6,536 bases of DNA, from the NCBI GenBank assembly GCA_900557315.1, contig USSI01000081.1, positions 1-6,536 on the forward strand, read 5' to 3'. This document shows positions 1 to 5,466 of the stretch, piece after piece. The position numbers and the translations under genes are program-made. A model generated the notes under the pieces. The model saw only the letters and a program-made list of their open reading frames with translations, did no database searches and was not told where the DNA came from. Within the stretch, counting starts at the first letter, position 1. Every line of letters begins with the position of its first letter. The stretch is from an uncultured Butyricicoccus sp. (GTDB lineage Bacteria > Bacillota > Clostridia > Oscillospirales > Butyricicoccaceae).

Positions 1-1
1 G

Positions 2-1345
2 GGGATGTGCGGGCGCGTGGTGGGCGGCCACTGGGGCCGCACCGCCAAGCTGGGTGAGCTGGCGCTGGCTAACAAGCTGGAGGCTTATAATCTGCCTCAG
101 GGTGTCATCACCCACATGTACCGGGACATCGCCGCCCACAGCATCGGCACCATCACCCATGTGGGCCTGAACACGTTTGTGGACCCCCGGCTCGGAGGCG
201 GCAAGCTGAACGCCCGCACCCATGAGGACCTTGTCAAGCTGGTGAACATTGACGGGCAGGAGCGCCTGCTCTATAAGCCCATTCCCATCAATGTATGCCT
301 CGTCCGTGCCTCCTATGCTGATGAATACGGCAACTGCACCGTCCACCGCGAGATCGGTTCTCTGGACATTACCGCCCAGTGTCAGGCCGCCAAGAACTCC
401 GGCGGCATCGTCATCGTGCAGGTGGAAAAGGTTGTGCAGGGCGGCACACTGGACCCCCGGCTGGTGAAGATTCCCGGCATCTACGTGGACGCCGTTGTGG
501 TGGGCGCTCCCGAGGACAACAGCCAATGCCTCGGTATGCCCTATGACGGAGCTTTGGCCGGGGAGTTCCGTATTCCAACGGACTATATCCCCCCGCTCCC
601 CATGGACGTCAAAAAGGTCATTGCCCGCCGGGCCGCCATGGAGCTGCCCCGGGACGCCATCGTGAACCTCGGCACCGGCGCACCCGAAAAAATCGCGGGT
701 ATCTGCGCCGAGGAGGGCATCACCGACCGAATGACCCTGACCGTTGAATCCGGCCACATCGCCGGTATTCCCTGCGGCGACGCTCAGTTCGGCGGTGCGG
801 CCAATTCCATGGCCATTCTGGATCAGAATGTCCAGTTTGACTTCTATCAGGGCGGCGGTCTGGACGCGGCGTTCCTCGGTCTTGCCGAGACCGCGCCCAA
901 CGGCGATGTGAACGTTTCCAAATTCGGCACCCGCCTTGCCGGAGCCGGCGGCTTTATCGACATCACCCAAAACGCCAAAAAGGTTGTTTACTGCGGCACG
1001 TTCACCGTCATGGGGCTTGAAACCCGGTGCCGGGACGGGCGGCTGGTCATTGAGCAAGAAGGCACAAGAAAAAAGTTCGTCCGGCAGGTGGAGCAGGTCA
1101 CCTTCTCCGGTGACTACGCCAACCGGGTCCACCAGCCCGTTCTGTACATCACCGAGCGCGCCGTGTTCGAGCTGCGTCCGGAGGGCGTTACCCTGATCGA
1201 GATTGCCCCGGGCATTGACCTGCAGACCCAGGTCCTTGACCAGATGGAGTTTGAGCCGAAAATTGCTTATCAGCCGGACGGCACGGTCAAGCTGATGGAC
1301 GCCCGTATCTTCCGTGACGAACTGATGGGGCTGGCAAACGATTAA
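2..1345 (+). CDS. Acetate/propionate-type CoA-transferase (YdiF/Pct family), 5'-truncated by the window edge
   Basis: Family I CoA-transferase that moves CoA between an acyl-CoA and a carboxylate such as acetate through a glutamyl-CoA thioester. About 447 codons are visible, against about 524 for Clostridium propionicum Pct. Recalled alignment with Pct shows the ATG at 5 is an internal Met (Pct position about 77): the visible G-M-C-G-R-x-x-x-G-H-W aligns with G-L-L-K-R-x-x-x-G-H-W. The real start therefore lies outside the window. Counting from that Met, Glu248 in TVESGHIAG (bases 746-748) falls on Pct Glu324, the catalytic glutamate. Other family marks are GGGK (64-67), NSGGIVIVQVE (131-141), NLGTGAPE (221-228) and AGAGGF (312-317). 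It ends 179 bases before thl, with no clear terminator between. Proline codons are mostly CCC, unlike the CCG of all neighbours. Substrate (propionate, butyrate, lactate or acetoacetate) cannot be read from sequence. Confidence 0.93.
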   Translation, partial: GMCGRVVGGHWGRTAKLGELALANKLEAYNLPQGVITHMYRDIAAHSIGTITHVGLNTFVDPRLGGGKLNARTHEDLVKLVNIDGQERLLYKPIPINVCLVRASYADEYGNCTVHREIGSLDITAQCQAAKNSGGIVIVQVEKVVQGGTLDPRLVKIPGIYVDAVVVGAPEDNSQCLGMPYDGALAGEFRIPTDYIPPLPMDVKKVIARRAAMELPRDAIVNLGTGAPEKIAGICAEEGITDRMTLTVESGHIAGIPCGDAQFGGAANSMAILDQNVQFDFYQGGGLDAAFLGLAETAPNGDVNVSKFGTRLAGAGGFIDITQNAKKVVYCGTFTVMGLETRCRDGRLVIEQEGTRKKFVRQVEQVTFSGDYANRVHQPVLYITERAVFELRPEGVTLIEIAPGIDLQTQVLDQMEFEPKIAYQPDGTVKLMDARIFRDELMGLAND

Positions 1346-1369
1346 TTTCCGATTCATTTAAGGTACGCC

Positions 1370-1388
1370 TTGTGCAAGTGTTGGACAA
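1370..1388. promoter_or_regulatory. Dyad upstream of the thl promoter, possible regulator site
   Basis: TTGTGCAA and TTGGACAA are inverted around a 3-base spacer, matching at 7 of 8 positions. The dyad lies about 35 bases upstream of the proposed -35 box. The ends TTGT...ACAA recall Rex operators, but the length is 19 rather than 18 and the inner bases do not fit TTGTTAA-N4-TTAACAA, so no regulator is assigned. Confidence 0.3.
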
Positions 1389-1422
1389 ATTCTGATTTTT
1401 TATCAAATCTTACACAAACCTC

Positions 1423-1450
1423 TTGCACTTTCCGTTATATTTGCTAAAAT
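1423..1450 (+). promoter_or_regulatory. Sigma-A-like promoter for thl
   Basis: The -35 box TTGCAC (1423-1428) and the -10 box TAAAAT (1445-1450) are separated by 16 bases in an AT-rich stretch. Each hexamer differs from consensus at one or two positions. Transcription would begin near 1457, giving a leader of about 68 bases before the thl ATG. This is the best promoter I see for thl and, if read-through occurs, for crt and hbd. Confidence 0.6.
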
Positions 1451-1458
1451 ATTTACAA

Positions 1459-1474
1459 ATTTGCTTTTGCAAAT
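1459..1474. promoter_or_regulatory. Perfect inverted repeat at the thl transcription start, operator candidate
   Basis: ATTTGC-TTTT-GCAAAT is a perfect 6-base inverted repeat with a 4-base centre. It begins about two bases after the predicted start site, where a bound repressor would block initiation or clearance. It could instead be a weak hairpin in the thl leader. The core TTTGC-N4-GCAA recurs in the spmA-spmB gap at 5420-5432. Confidence 0.4.
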
Positions 1475-1524
1475 AGACCAAACTGCACCAAATAAAGAAT
1501 AGTGAAGAAAAGGAGAAAAACCCA

Positions 1525-2712
1525 ATGAACGTTTACATCTGTTCCGCTGCCCGTACTGCCATTGGCACTTACGGCGGCACCCTCCGCGACGTACCTGCTG
1601 CCCAGCTCGGCATTGCCGCTGCCAACGCTGCGATTGAGCGCGCTGGTGTGGATAAGGCTGCTATTGACGAGTGCCTGTTCGGTCAGGTGCTCCAGGGCGG
1701 CGTAGGCCAGAACGTGGCCCGCCAGGTATCGCTCGGCGTCGGTATGCCGCTCGAGACCCCCGCTATGACGCTCAACAAGGTCTGTGCATCCTCCATGCGC
1801 GCGATTTCGCTGGGTTCCCAGATCATCCGCTCTGGCGAGGATCAGATGATGCTGGTCGGCGGCTGCGAGTCCATGTCCGGCGCACCGTATATTTCCCGCA
1901 ATACCCGCTGGGGCGCCCGCATGAATGACGTCAAGCTGGTCGATATGATGGTTTACGACGGCGTGTTCGATGTATTCAACCAGTACCATATGGGTGTCAC
2001 TGCGGAAAACGTTGCTGAGAAATACGGCATCACCCGCGAGATGCAGGATCAGATCGGTTACGAGTCCCAGATGAAGGCGGCAAAGGCAATTTCCTCCGGC
2101 CGCTTCAAGGATGAAATCGTTCCGATCGAGGTCAAGAAGAAGAAGGAAACCGTTATCTTTGATACCGATGAGCATTGCCGTGCACAGACCACGCTCGAGG
2201 GTCTGGCAAAGCTCCGTCCGGCCTTCAAGAAGGACGGCACCGTCACCGCAGGCAACGCTTCCGGCATCAACGACGCCGGCGCTGCCATGATTATCGCTTC
2301 TGAGGATTTCGTGAAGGCGCACGGCCTCAAGCCGCTGGCAAAGATCCGTGCATTCGGCTCCGTCGGCTGCGACCCGTCCATCATGGGTGTCGGCCCGATC
2401 GAATCCACCCGCCAGGCACTCAAGCGCGCCGGCCTGACCGTCGCCGACCTTGAGCTGGTCGAGTCCAACGAAGCGTTTGCTGCACAGGCTGCTGCGGTAA
2501 ACCGCGAGCTTGGCTTCAATATGGATATCGTTAACGTCAACGGCGGCGCAATCGCGCTGGGCCATCCGATCGGCGCTGCAGGCTGCCGCATCACCACCAC
2601 GCTGATCTACGAAATGATTAAGCGCGACCTGACCATCGGCCTTGCCACCATGTGTATCGGCGGCGGCATGGGCGAAGCCATCATCGTCGAGCGCGACGAG
2701 CTCTGCAAGTAA
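1525..2712 (+). CDS. thl: Acetyl-CoA C-acetyltransferase (biosynthetic thiolase)
   Basis: Condenses two acetyl-CoA to acetoacetyl-CoA, the entry step of the butyrate pathway; cytoplasmic, normally a homotetramer. The length of 395 residues is typical. The nucleophilic cysteine is Cys87 in NKVCASS. NEAFAAQ (315-321), GHPIGAAG with His347 (346-353) and the acid/base Cys377 in MCIGGGMG (376-383) complete the active site. These sit one residue before Cys88, His348 and Cys378 of C. acetobutylicum ThlA, where the two cysteines form a redox-switch disulfide; whether that operates here is unknown. The ATG at 1525 has AAGGAG (1510-1515) nine bases upstream. It is preceded by a good promoter and a possible operator, and followed by a hairpin-rich spacer before crt. 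Strong codon bias (8 of 10 prolines CCG) fits high expression. Confidence 0.97.
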   Translation: MNVYICSAARTAIGTYGGTLRDVPAAQLGIAAANAAIERAGVDKAAIDECLFGQVLQGGVGQNVARQVSLGVGMPLETPAMTLNKVCASSMRAISLGSQIIRSGEDQMMLVGGCESMSGAPYISRNTRWGARMNDVKLVDMMVYDGVFDVFNQYHMGVTAENVAEKYGITREMQDQIGYESQMKAAKAISSGRFKDEIVPIEVKKKKETVIFDTDEHCRAQTTLEGLAKLRPAFKKDGTVTAGNASGINDAGAAMIIASEDFVKAHGLKPLAKIRAFGSVGCDPSIMGVGPIESTRQALKRAGLTVADLELVESNEAFAAQAAAVNRELGFNMDIVNVNGGAIALGHPIGAAGCRITTTLIYEMIKRDLTIGLATMCIGGGMGEAIIVERDELCK

Positions 2713-2722
2713 CCCCGTCAAT

Positions 2723-2748
2723 TTCAGGGGGCAGCTTTGCCCCCTGAA
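2723..2748 (+). other. Strong GC-rich stem-loop after thl, no U-tract
   Basis: An 11-base perfect stem (TTCAGGGGGCA with TGCCCCCTGAA) closes on the tetraloop GCTT, ten bases after the thl stop. What follows is TACGGATACG, so it lacks the uridine run of an intrinsic terminator. Such hairpins often mark RNA processing or protect the 3' end of an upstream message; a Rho-type or leaky terminator is the alternative. Confidence 0.6.
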
Positions 2749-2787
2749 TACGGATACGATGCAGGGTAAGGTTCTGCACAATACCAT

Positions 2788-2807
2788 CAGAAAATAAGAT
2801 TTTTCTG
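2788..2807 (+). other. AT-rich stem-loop in the thl-crt spacer
   Basis: CAGAAAA and TTTTCTG form a 7-base stem around the 6-base loop TAAGAT. A weaker 5-base stem, TGCAG/CTGCA (2760-2778), lies just before it. Neither is strong alone; they matter as part of the consecutive structures between thl and crt. Confidence 0.35.
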
Positions 2808-2822
2808 TTCTATTCAAGAGAT

Positions 2823-2848
2823 AAAGTCAAAGCTGTGCTTTGGTTTTT
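2823..2848 (+). terminator. Terminator-like hairpin upstream of crt (possible attenuator)
   Basis: CAAAGC-TGT-GCTTTG (2828-2842) is a 6-base stem. It extends outward through two G-U pairs and three A-U pairs to 2823-2847, using the run GGTTTTT. The stem is weaker than the 4647-4683 terminator, so partial termination is more likely than a full stop. If functional it would tune crt-hbd relative to thl. Confidence 0.35.
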
Positions 2849-2856
2849 GTCAATCC

Positions 2857-2871
2857 CCCGGCCTCGCCGGG
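2857..2871 (+). other. GC stem-loop just before the crt ribosome-binding site
   Basis: CCCGGC-CTC-GCCGGG is a 6-base all-GC stem with a 3-base loop, ending about ten bases before the crt Shine-Dalgarno AAAGGAAG (2882-2889). Its position allows an effect on ribosome loading or on 5' stability of a processed crt-hbd message. Confidence 0.45.
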
Positions 2872-2898
2872 TGAAATTCGGAAAGGAAGTTTTAACCA

Positions 2899-3714
2899 AT
2901 GACCGATGTAGTAGTTGAGAAAAAAGGCCATGTAGCAGTCGTCAAAATCGAGCACATGAAGGCAATGAACGCGCTGTCCACCGATATGTATGCACAGCTG
3001 GAAGAGGCGTTTGACGAAGTTGCCAAAATGGACGACGTTTACTGTGTCGTTCTGACTGGCTCGTCCACTGTAAACAAGAAGGGCAAGACGGTTAACTCCT
3101 TTGTCGCCGGTGCAGATATCGCCCAGATGTCCACCATGACGGTTGAGGAAGGCAAGTTCTTCGGCAACGATTCCAACCGTGTCTGCTGGAAGATCGAAAA
3201 CTTCAAGCGCCCGGTTATCGCGGCGATCAACGGCTTCTGCCTTGGCGGCGGCTGCGAGCTGGCCATGTCCTGCGACATCCGCCTCGCCTCCGAGAACGCC
3301 ATGTTTGGTCAGCCGGAAGTCGGCCTCGGCATCACCCCGGGCTGCGGCGGCACCCAGCGTCTGGCGCGCATTGTCGGCCTCGGCAAGGCGAAGGAAATGC
3401 TCTACACTGCCCGTGGCAACTACACGGCGCAGCAGGCGCTCGAAATGGGCCTTGTCAACTACGTATACCCGCTTGAAAACCTGATGGATGAAGCCATGAA
3501 ACTGGCCGAGGAGATTGCGTCGCAGGCGCCGATCGCGGTTTCGCTGTGCAAGGAAGCCATCAACGTCGGCATGCAGACCGATCTGAATTCCGCCCTGAAG
3601 TTTGAGGGCAATGTTTTCGGCCAGTGCTTCGCGACCGAGGACCAGAAGTACGGCATGGCTTACTTCCTGGATAAGAACAAGGAAAAGCCTGCTAAGGAGT
3701 TCAAGAACAAGTAA
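2899..3714 (+). CDS. crt: 3-hydroxybutyryl-CoA dehydratase (crotonase)
   Basis: Enoyl-CoA hydratase/isomerase-fold enzyme that dehydrates (S)-3-hydroxybutyryl-CoA to crotonyl-CoA in the cytoplasm. The two catalytic glutamates are visible: Glu120 in GGGCELAMSCD and Glu140 in GQPEVGLGITPG. FVAGADI (68-74) and the glycines before Glu120 supply the CoA oxyanion hole. At 271 residues it is about ten longer than C. acetobutylicum Crt; most of the excess is a lysine-rich insertion near 57-67, just before FVAGADI. The usual N-R-P-K-A near the start reads E-H-M-K-A here. The ATG at 2899 is preceded by AAAGGAAG (2882-2889). It sits 186 bases after thl and 47 before hbd, so co-transcription with hbd is likely. 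In classic clostridial operons bcd and etfBA follow crt, but here hbd follows directly. Confidence 0.95.
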   Translation: MTDVVVEKKGHVAVVKIEHMKAMNALSTDMYAQLEEAFDEVAKMDDVYCVVLTGSSTVNKKGKTVNSFVAGADIAQMSTMTVEEGKFFGNDSNRVCWKIENFKRPVIAAINGFCLGGGCELAMSCDIRLASENAMFGQPEVGLGITPGCGGTQRLARIVGLGKAKEMLYTARGNYTAQQALEMGLVNYVYPLENLMDEAMKLAEEIASQAPIAVSLCKEAINVGMQTDLNSALKFEGNVFGQCFATEDQKYGMAYFLDKNKEKPAKEFKNK

Positions 3715-3761
3715 GCGGTTATCGCATCTGATTTTCAGAGTGAGAGAGAGGTTTTAGTATC

Positions 3762-4634
3762 ATGAAAGTATGTGTATTCGGTGCCGGCAACATGGGCGCG
3801 CGTATCACCGAGGTTTTCCTCAACGCCGGCCATGACGTCAAGATGTTCGATGTAAAGCAGGAATTTCTGGATCGCGGCGTATCCATCATTGACGGCGACC
3901 TGTCCTTCCTGGTTACCAAAGGCAAGATCACGGAAGAGGAAAAGGCAGAGCGCCTGTCCCGCCTGTCCACCACGGTTGACCGTAAGGATGCAAAGGACGC
4001 TGAGTTCGTGATGGAGGTCATCCTGGAGCGCATGGAGCTCAAGAAAGACCTGCTGAAGGACCTGGACGCAATTTGCCCGCCGCACACCATCTTTGCTTCC
4101 AATACCTCTGGCCTGTCCATTACCGAAATGGCAGCCTCTATCCCGCACCGTGCCGATAAGTTCATCGGCTGCCACTTCTTCAACCCGGCGCAGATCATGA
4201 AGCTTGTCGAAGTAGTCCGCGCAATCCAGACCTCGGATGAGACCTTTAAGACCGCGTTTGATCTGATGGCTTCGCTGGGCAAGACCCCGGTTGCCGTAGA
4301 CGAAGGTCCGGGCTTTGTTGTTAACCGTATGCTGATCCCCATGATGAACGAGGCAATCGGCATTTACGCTGATGGCATTGCTTCCCCCGCTGATATTGAT
4401 GTTGCCATGCAGCTGGGCGCCGGCATGAAGTCCGGTCCGCTGCACACCGCTGATCTGGTAGGCCATGATGTTAACCTTGCCATTATGGAAAACCTGTATC
4501 ACGAAACCGGCGATACCAAGTACCGTCCGCATCCGCTGCTCCGCAAAATGGTTCGCGCTGGCTGGCTGGGTGTGAAAACCGGCAAGGGCTTCTTCGATTA
4601 CGATGGTCCGTTCGGCAAAGAAATCGTAAAATAA
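3762..4634 (+). CDS. hbd: 3-hydroxybutyryl-CoA dehydrogenase (NAD-type)
   Basis: Reduces acetoacetyl-CoA to (S)-3-hydroxybutyryl-CoA, linking thiolase to crotonase. The 290 residues are close to the usual 280-285. The N-terminal Rossmann domain has GAGNMG (7-12), with Asp30 ending the second strand, as in NAD- rather than NADP-specific members. The dehydrogenase core is HFFNPAQIMKLVEV (138-151), with His138 and Glu150 as the catalytic pair and Asn188 in GFVVNR. The C-terminal domain carries the hallmark YRPHPLL and AGWLGVKTGKGFFDY. Two departures stand out: SNTSGLSITE has Gly at 117 where the usual motif SNTSSL has the active-site Ser, and GPLHTADLVGHD (225-236) replaces the common GPLELGDFIGLD. 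The ATG at 3762 follows a purine-rich, imperfect Shine-Dalgarno (AGAGG, 3747-3751). A terminator starts 13 bases after the stop. A paralogue with altered substrate range is possible. Confidence 0.93.
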   Translation: MKVCVFGAGNMGARITEVFLNAGHDVKMFDVKQEFLDRGVSIIDGDLSFLVTKGKITEEEKAERLSRLSTTVDRKDAKDAEFVMEVILERMELKKDLLKDLDAICPPHTIFASNTSGLSITEMAASIPHRADKFIGCHFFNPAQIMKLVEVVRAIQTSDETFKTAFDLMASLGKTPVAVDEGPGFVVNRMLIPMMNEAIGIYADGIASPADIDVAMQLGAGMKSGPLHTADLVGHDVNLAIMENLYHETGDTKYRPHPLLRKMVRAGWLGVKTGKGFFDYDGPFGKEIVK

Positions 4635-4646
4635 TTTACTTGAAAC

Positions 4647-4683
4647 AAAAAGGCTATTGTGCATTGTGCACAATAGCCTTTTT
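4647..4683. terminator. Bidirectional intrinsic terminator between hbd and spmB
   Basis: The perfect inverted repeat has 16-base arms (4647-4662 and 4668-4683) and the 5-base loop ATTGT. The GC-containing stem GGCTATTGTGC/GCACAATAGCC is flanked by five A on one side and five T on the other, so either strand gives a stem followed by uridines. It ends the plus-strand thl-crt-hbd unit and is placed to end the minus-strand spmA-spmB unit. Confidence 0.92.
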
Positions 4684-4804
4684 ATCTTCCAAAAAGCACC
4701 TGAGAATTTTTACTTGAATTGCACAATTATTATCATTCATGATTGGCAGTTCCTACAAACTTACTATGTATCTATGGTAATTGTCGATTGAACACGATAT
4801 AATG

Positions 4805-5332
4805 TTAAATGACTGGGAAATAAATTCTGACCATTGCTGCGGAAGCGGCGAAAGCGGTTATATCTGCACATAACGCTGCCACCACGGCGTATCGCATTTT
4901 GCTCAATCCCAAATGCCCGCCGTAGACCCCAAGGGTATATAAACTGGTTTCCGATGATCCCAGCATCACGGCCGCCACCCGCCCGGCATAGCTGTCCGGG
5001 CCGCAGCGCTGCATGATTTCGCTGCCCAGCGCCAGCCCTCCGCCGCCGCTGATTGGCTTTAGCAGGGTCAGCGCCGCACATTCCTTTGGGATGCCGAACA
5101 GCTGAAAAAGCGGCGCCAGGGCCGCCGCTGCGATGTCTATCGCGCCTGATGCGCGCAGCATATATACAACGGTCAGCATGCCAACCATGGTCGGCAGTAT
5201 CCCAACCGCGGTCTGCAGCCCGTTTTTTGCCCCCCGCAAAAAAGTCGGGAAAACGTCTACCCCTTTATACAGTGCGTATAACCCCGTTGCAGCCAACAGG
5301 ATTGGAATAAAAGCGCTTTGTACGATCTGCAT
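4805..5332 (-). CDS. spmB: Spore maturation protein B
   Basis: Membrane protein of the nucleoside-recognition/Gate-domain family. With SpmA it is needed for proper spore-core dehydration and heat resistance in Bacillus subtilis and Clostridium perfringens; the transported species, if any, is not settled. At 175 residues it matches B. subtilis SpmB (about 178). Conserved blocks are VGILPTMVGML (43-53), RASGAID (60-66), LKPISGGGG (91-99), GPDSYAGR (111-118) and GSSETSLYTLGVYGG (125-139). Hydrophobic segments lie near 6-22, 42-59, 84-104 and 148-170. The ATG at 5332-5330 has AAAGGGG six to seven bases upstream on the minus strand. It lies 134 bases downstream of spmA, a larger gap than expected for this pair, with palindromes and a Spo0A-like box in between. 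The stop is 121 bases from the shared terminator. Confidence 0.93.
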   Translation of the reverse strand: MQIVQSAFIPILLAATGLYALYKGVDVFPTFLRGAKNGLQTAVGILPTMVGMLTVVYMLRASGAIDIAAAALAPLFQLFGIPKECAALTLLKPISGGGGLALGSEIMQRCGPDSYAGRVAAVMLGSSETSLYTLGVYGGHLGLSKMRYAVVAALCADITAFAASAAMVRIYFPVI

Positions 5333-5370
5333 ATGCTTCCCCTTTCGCCAGTGTCTGAAGCTATTTTAAA

Positions 5371-5391
5371 TTCCAGGAAATATTTTTGGAA
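5371..5391. repeat. Concentric AT-rich palindrome in the spmA-spmB gap (spmB-proximal)
   Basis: TTCCA and TGGAA arms enclose the 8-base palindrome AAATATTT (5378-5385), nearly sharing one centre at about 5381. The arms are short and AT-rich, so this could be a protein site, a weak hairpin or chance. It gains weight from the second nested palindrome about 46 bases away. Confidence 0.35.
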
Positions 5392-5402
5392 ATAACAGGC
5401 AA

Positions 5403-5412
5403 TTCGACAAAA
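5403..5412 (-). promoter_or_regulatory. Spo0A-box match between spmA and spmB
   Basis: On the minus strand this reads TTTTGTCGAA, containing the exact core TGTCGAA of the Spo0A DNA-binding box. It lies 71 bases upstream of the spmB ATG and abuts the large palindrome. A perfect 7-base core occurs by chance in a few thousand bases, so position in an intergenic gap of a sporulation operon is the main argument. No convincing sigma-A -10 box follows at normal spacing. Confidence 0.4.
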
Positions 5413-5443
5413 TTTGTACTTTGCATATGCAATAATACAAATT
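5411..5443. repeat. Nested palindrome in the spmA-spmB gap (spmA-proximal)
   Basis: Outer arms AATTTGTA (5411-5418) and TACAAATT (5436-5443) enclose the perfect 12-base palindrome TTGCATATGCAA (5421-5432), all centred near 5427. Only a 2-versus-3-base mismatch bulge separates the layers. Short dyads flank it: ACAAA-A-TTTGT on the left and TACAA-A-TTGTA on the right. It may be a regulator-binding array, an RNA hairpin between the two cistrons, or the remnant of a small palindromic element. Confidence 0.55.
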
Positions 5444-5466
5444 GTAATCCGGGAACGCATTTCCTC

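Noticed and set aside
5..7. ATG at 5 as the true start of the CoA-transferase
   Set aside because: It falls at about residue 77 of the Pct family, in the middle of a conserved segment before G-H-W; the gene clearly starts before the window.
1370..1388. Rex operator upstream of thl
   Set aside because: Only the outer TTGT and ACAA fit; the length is 19 not 18, and the inner bases lack the TTAA/TTCA halves of known Rex sites.
2772..2800. Promoter TTCTGC-17-TAAGAT in front of crt
   Set aside because: Both hexamers match the consensus poorly and TAAGAT lies in the loop of a hairpin; no better promoter was found in the spacer.
1453..2817. 454-codon open frame on the minus strand across all of thl
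   Set aside because: It lies wholly antisense to a clear thiolase, shows no recognisable motif, and is explained by the gene's codon bias leaving few antisense stops.
3735..4673. 312-codon open frame on the minus strand across hbd
   Set aside because: Antisense shadow of a well-supported dehydrogenase; it even runs into the terminator hairpin, and no domain is recognisable.
5257..5460. 67-codon minus-strand frame starting just after AGGAGG at the end of spmA
   Set aside because: The Shine-Dalgarno is only two bases from the ATG, the frame reads through palindromes and then overlaps spmB out of frame, and the protein resembles nothing I know.
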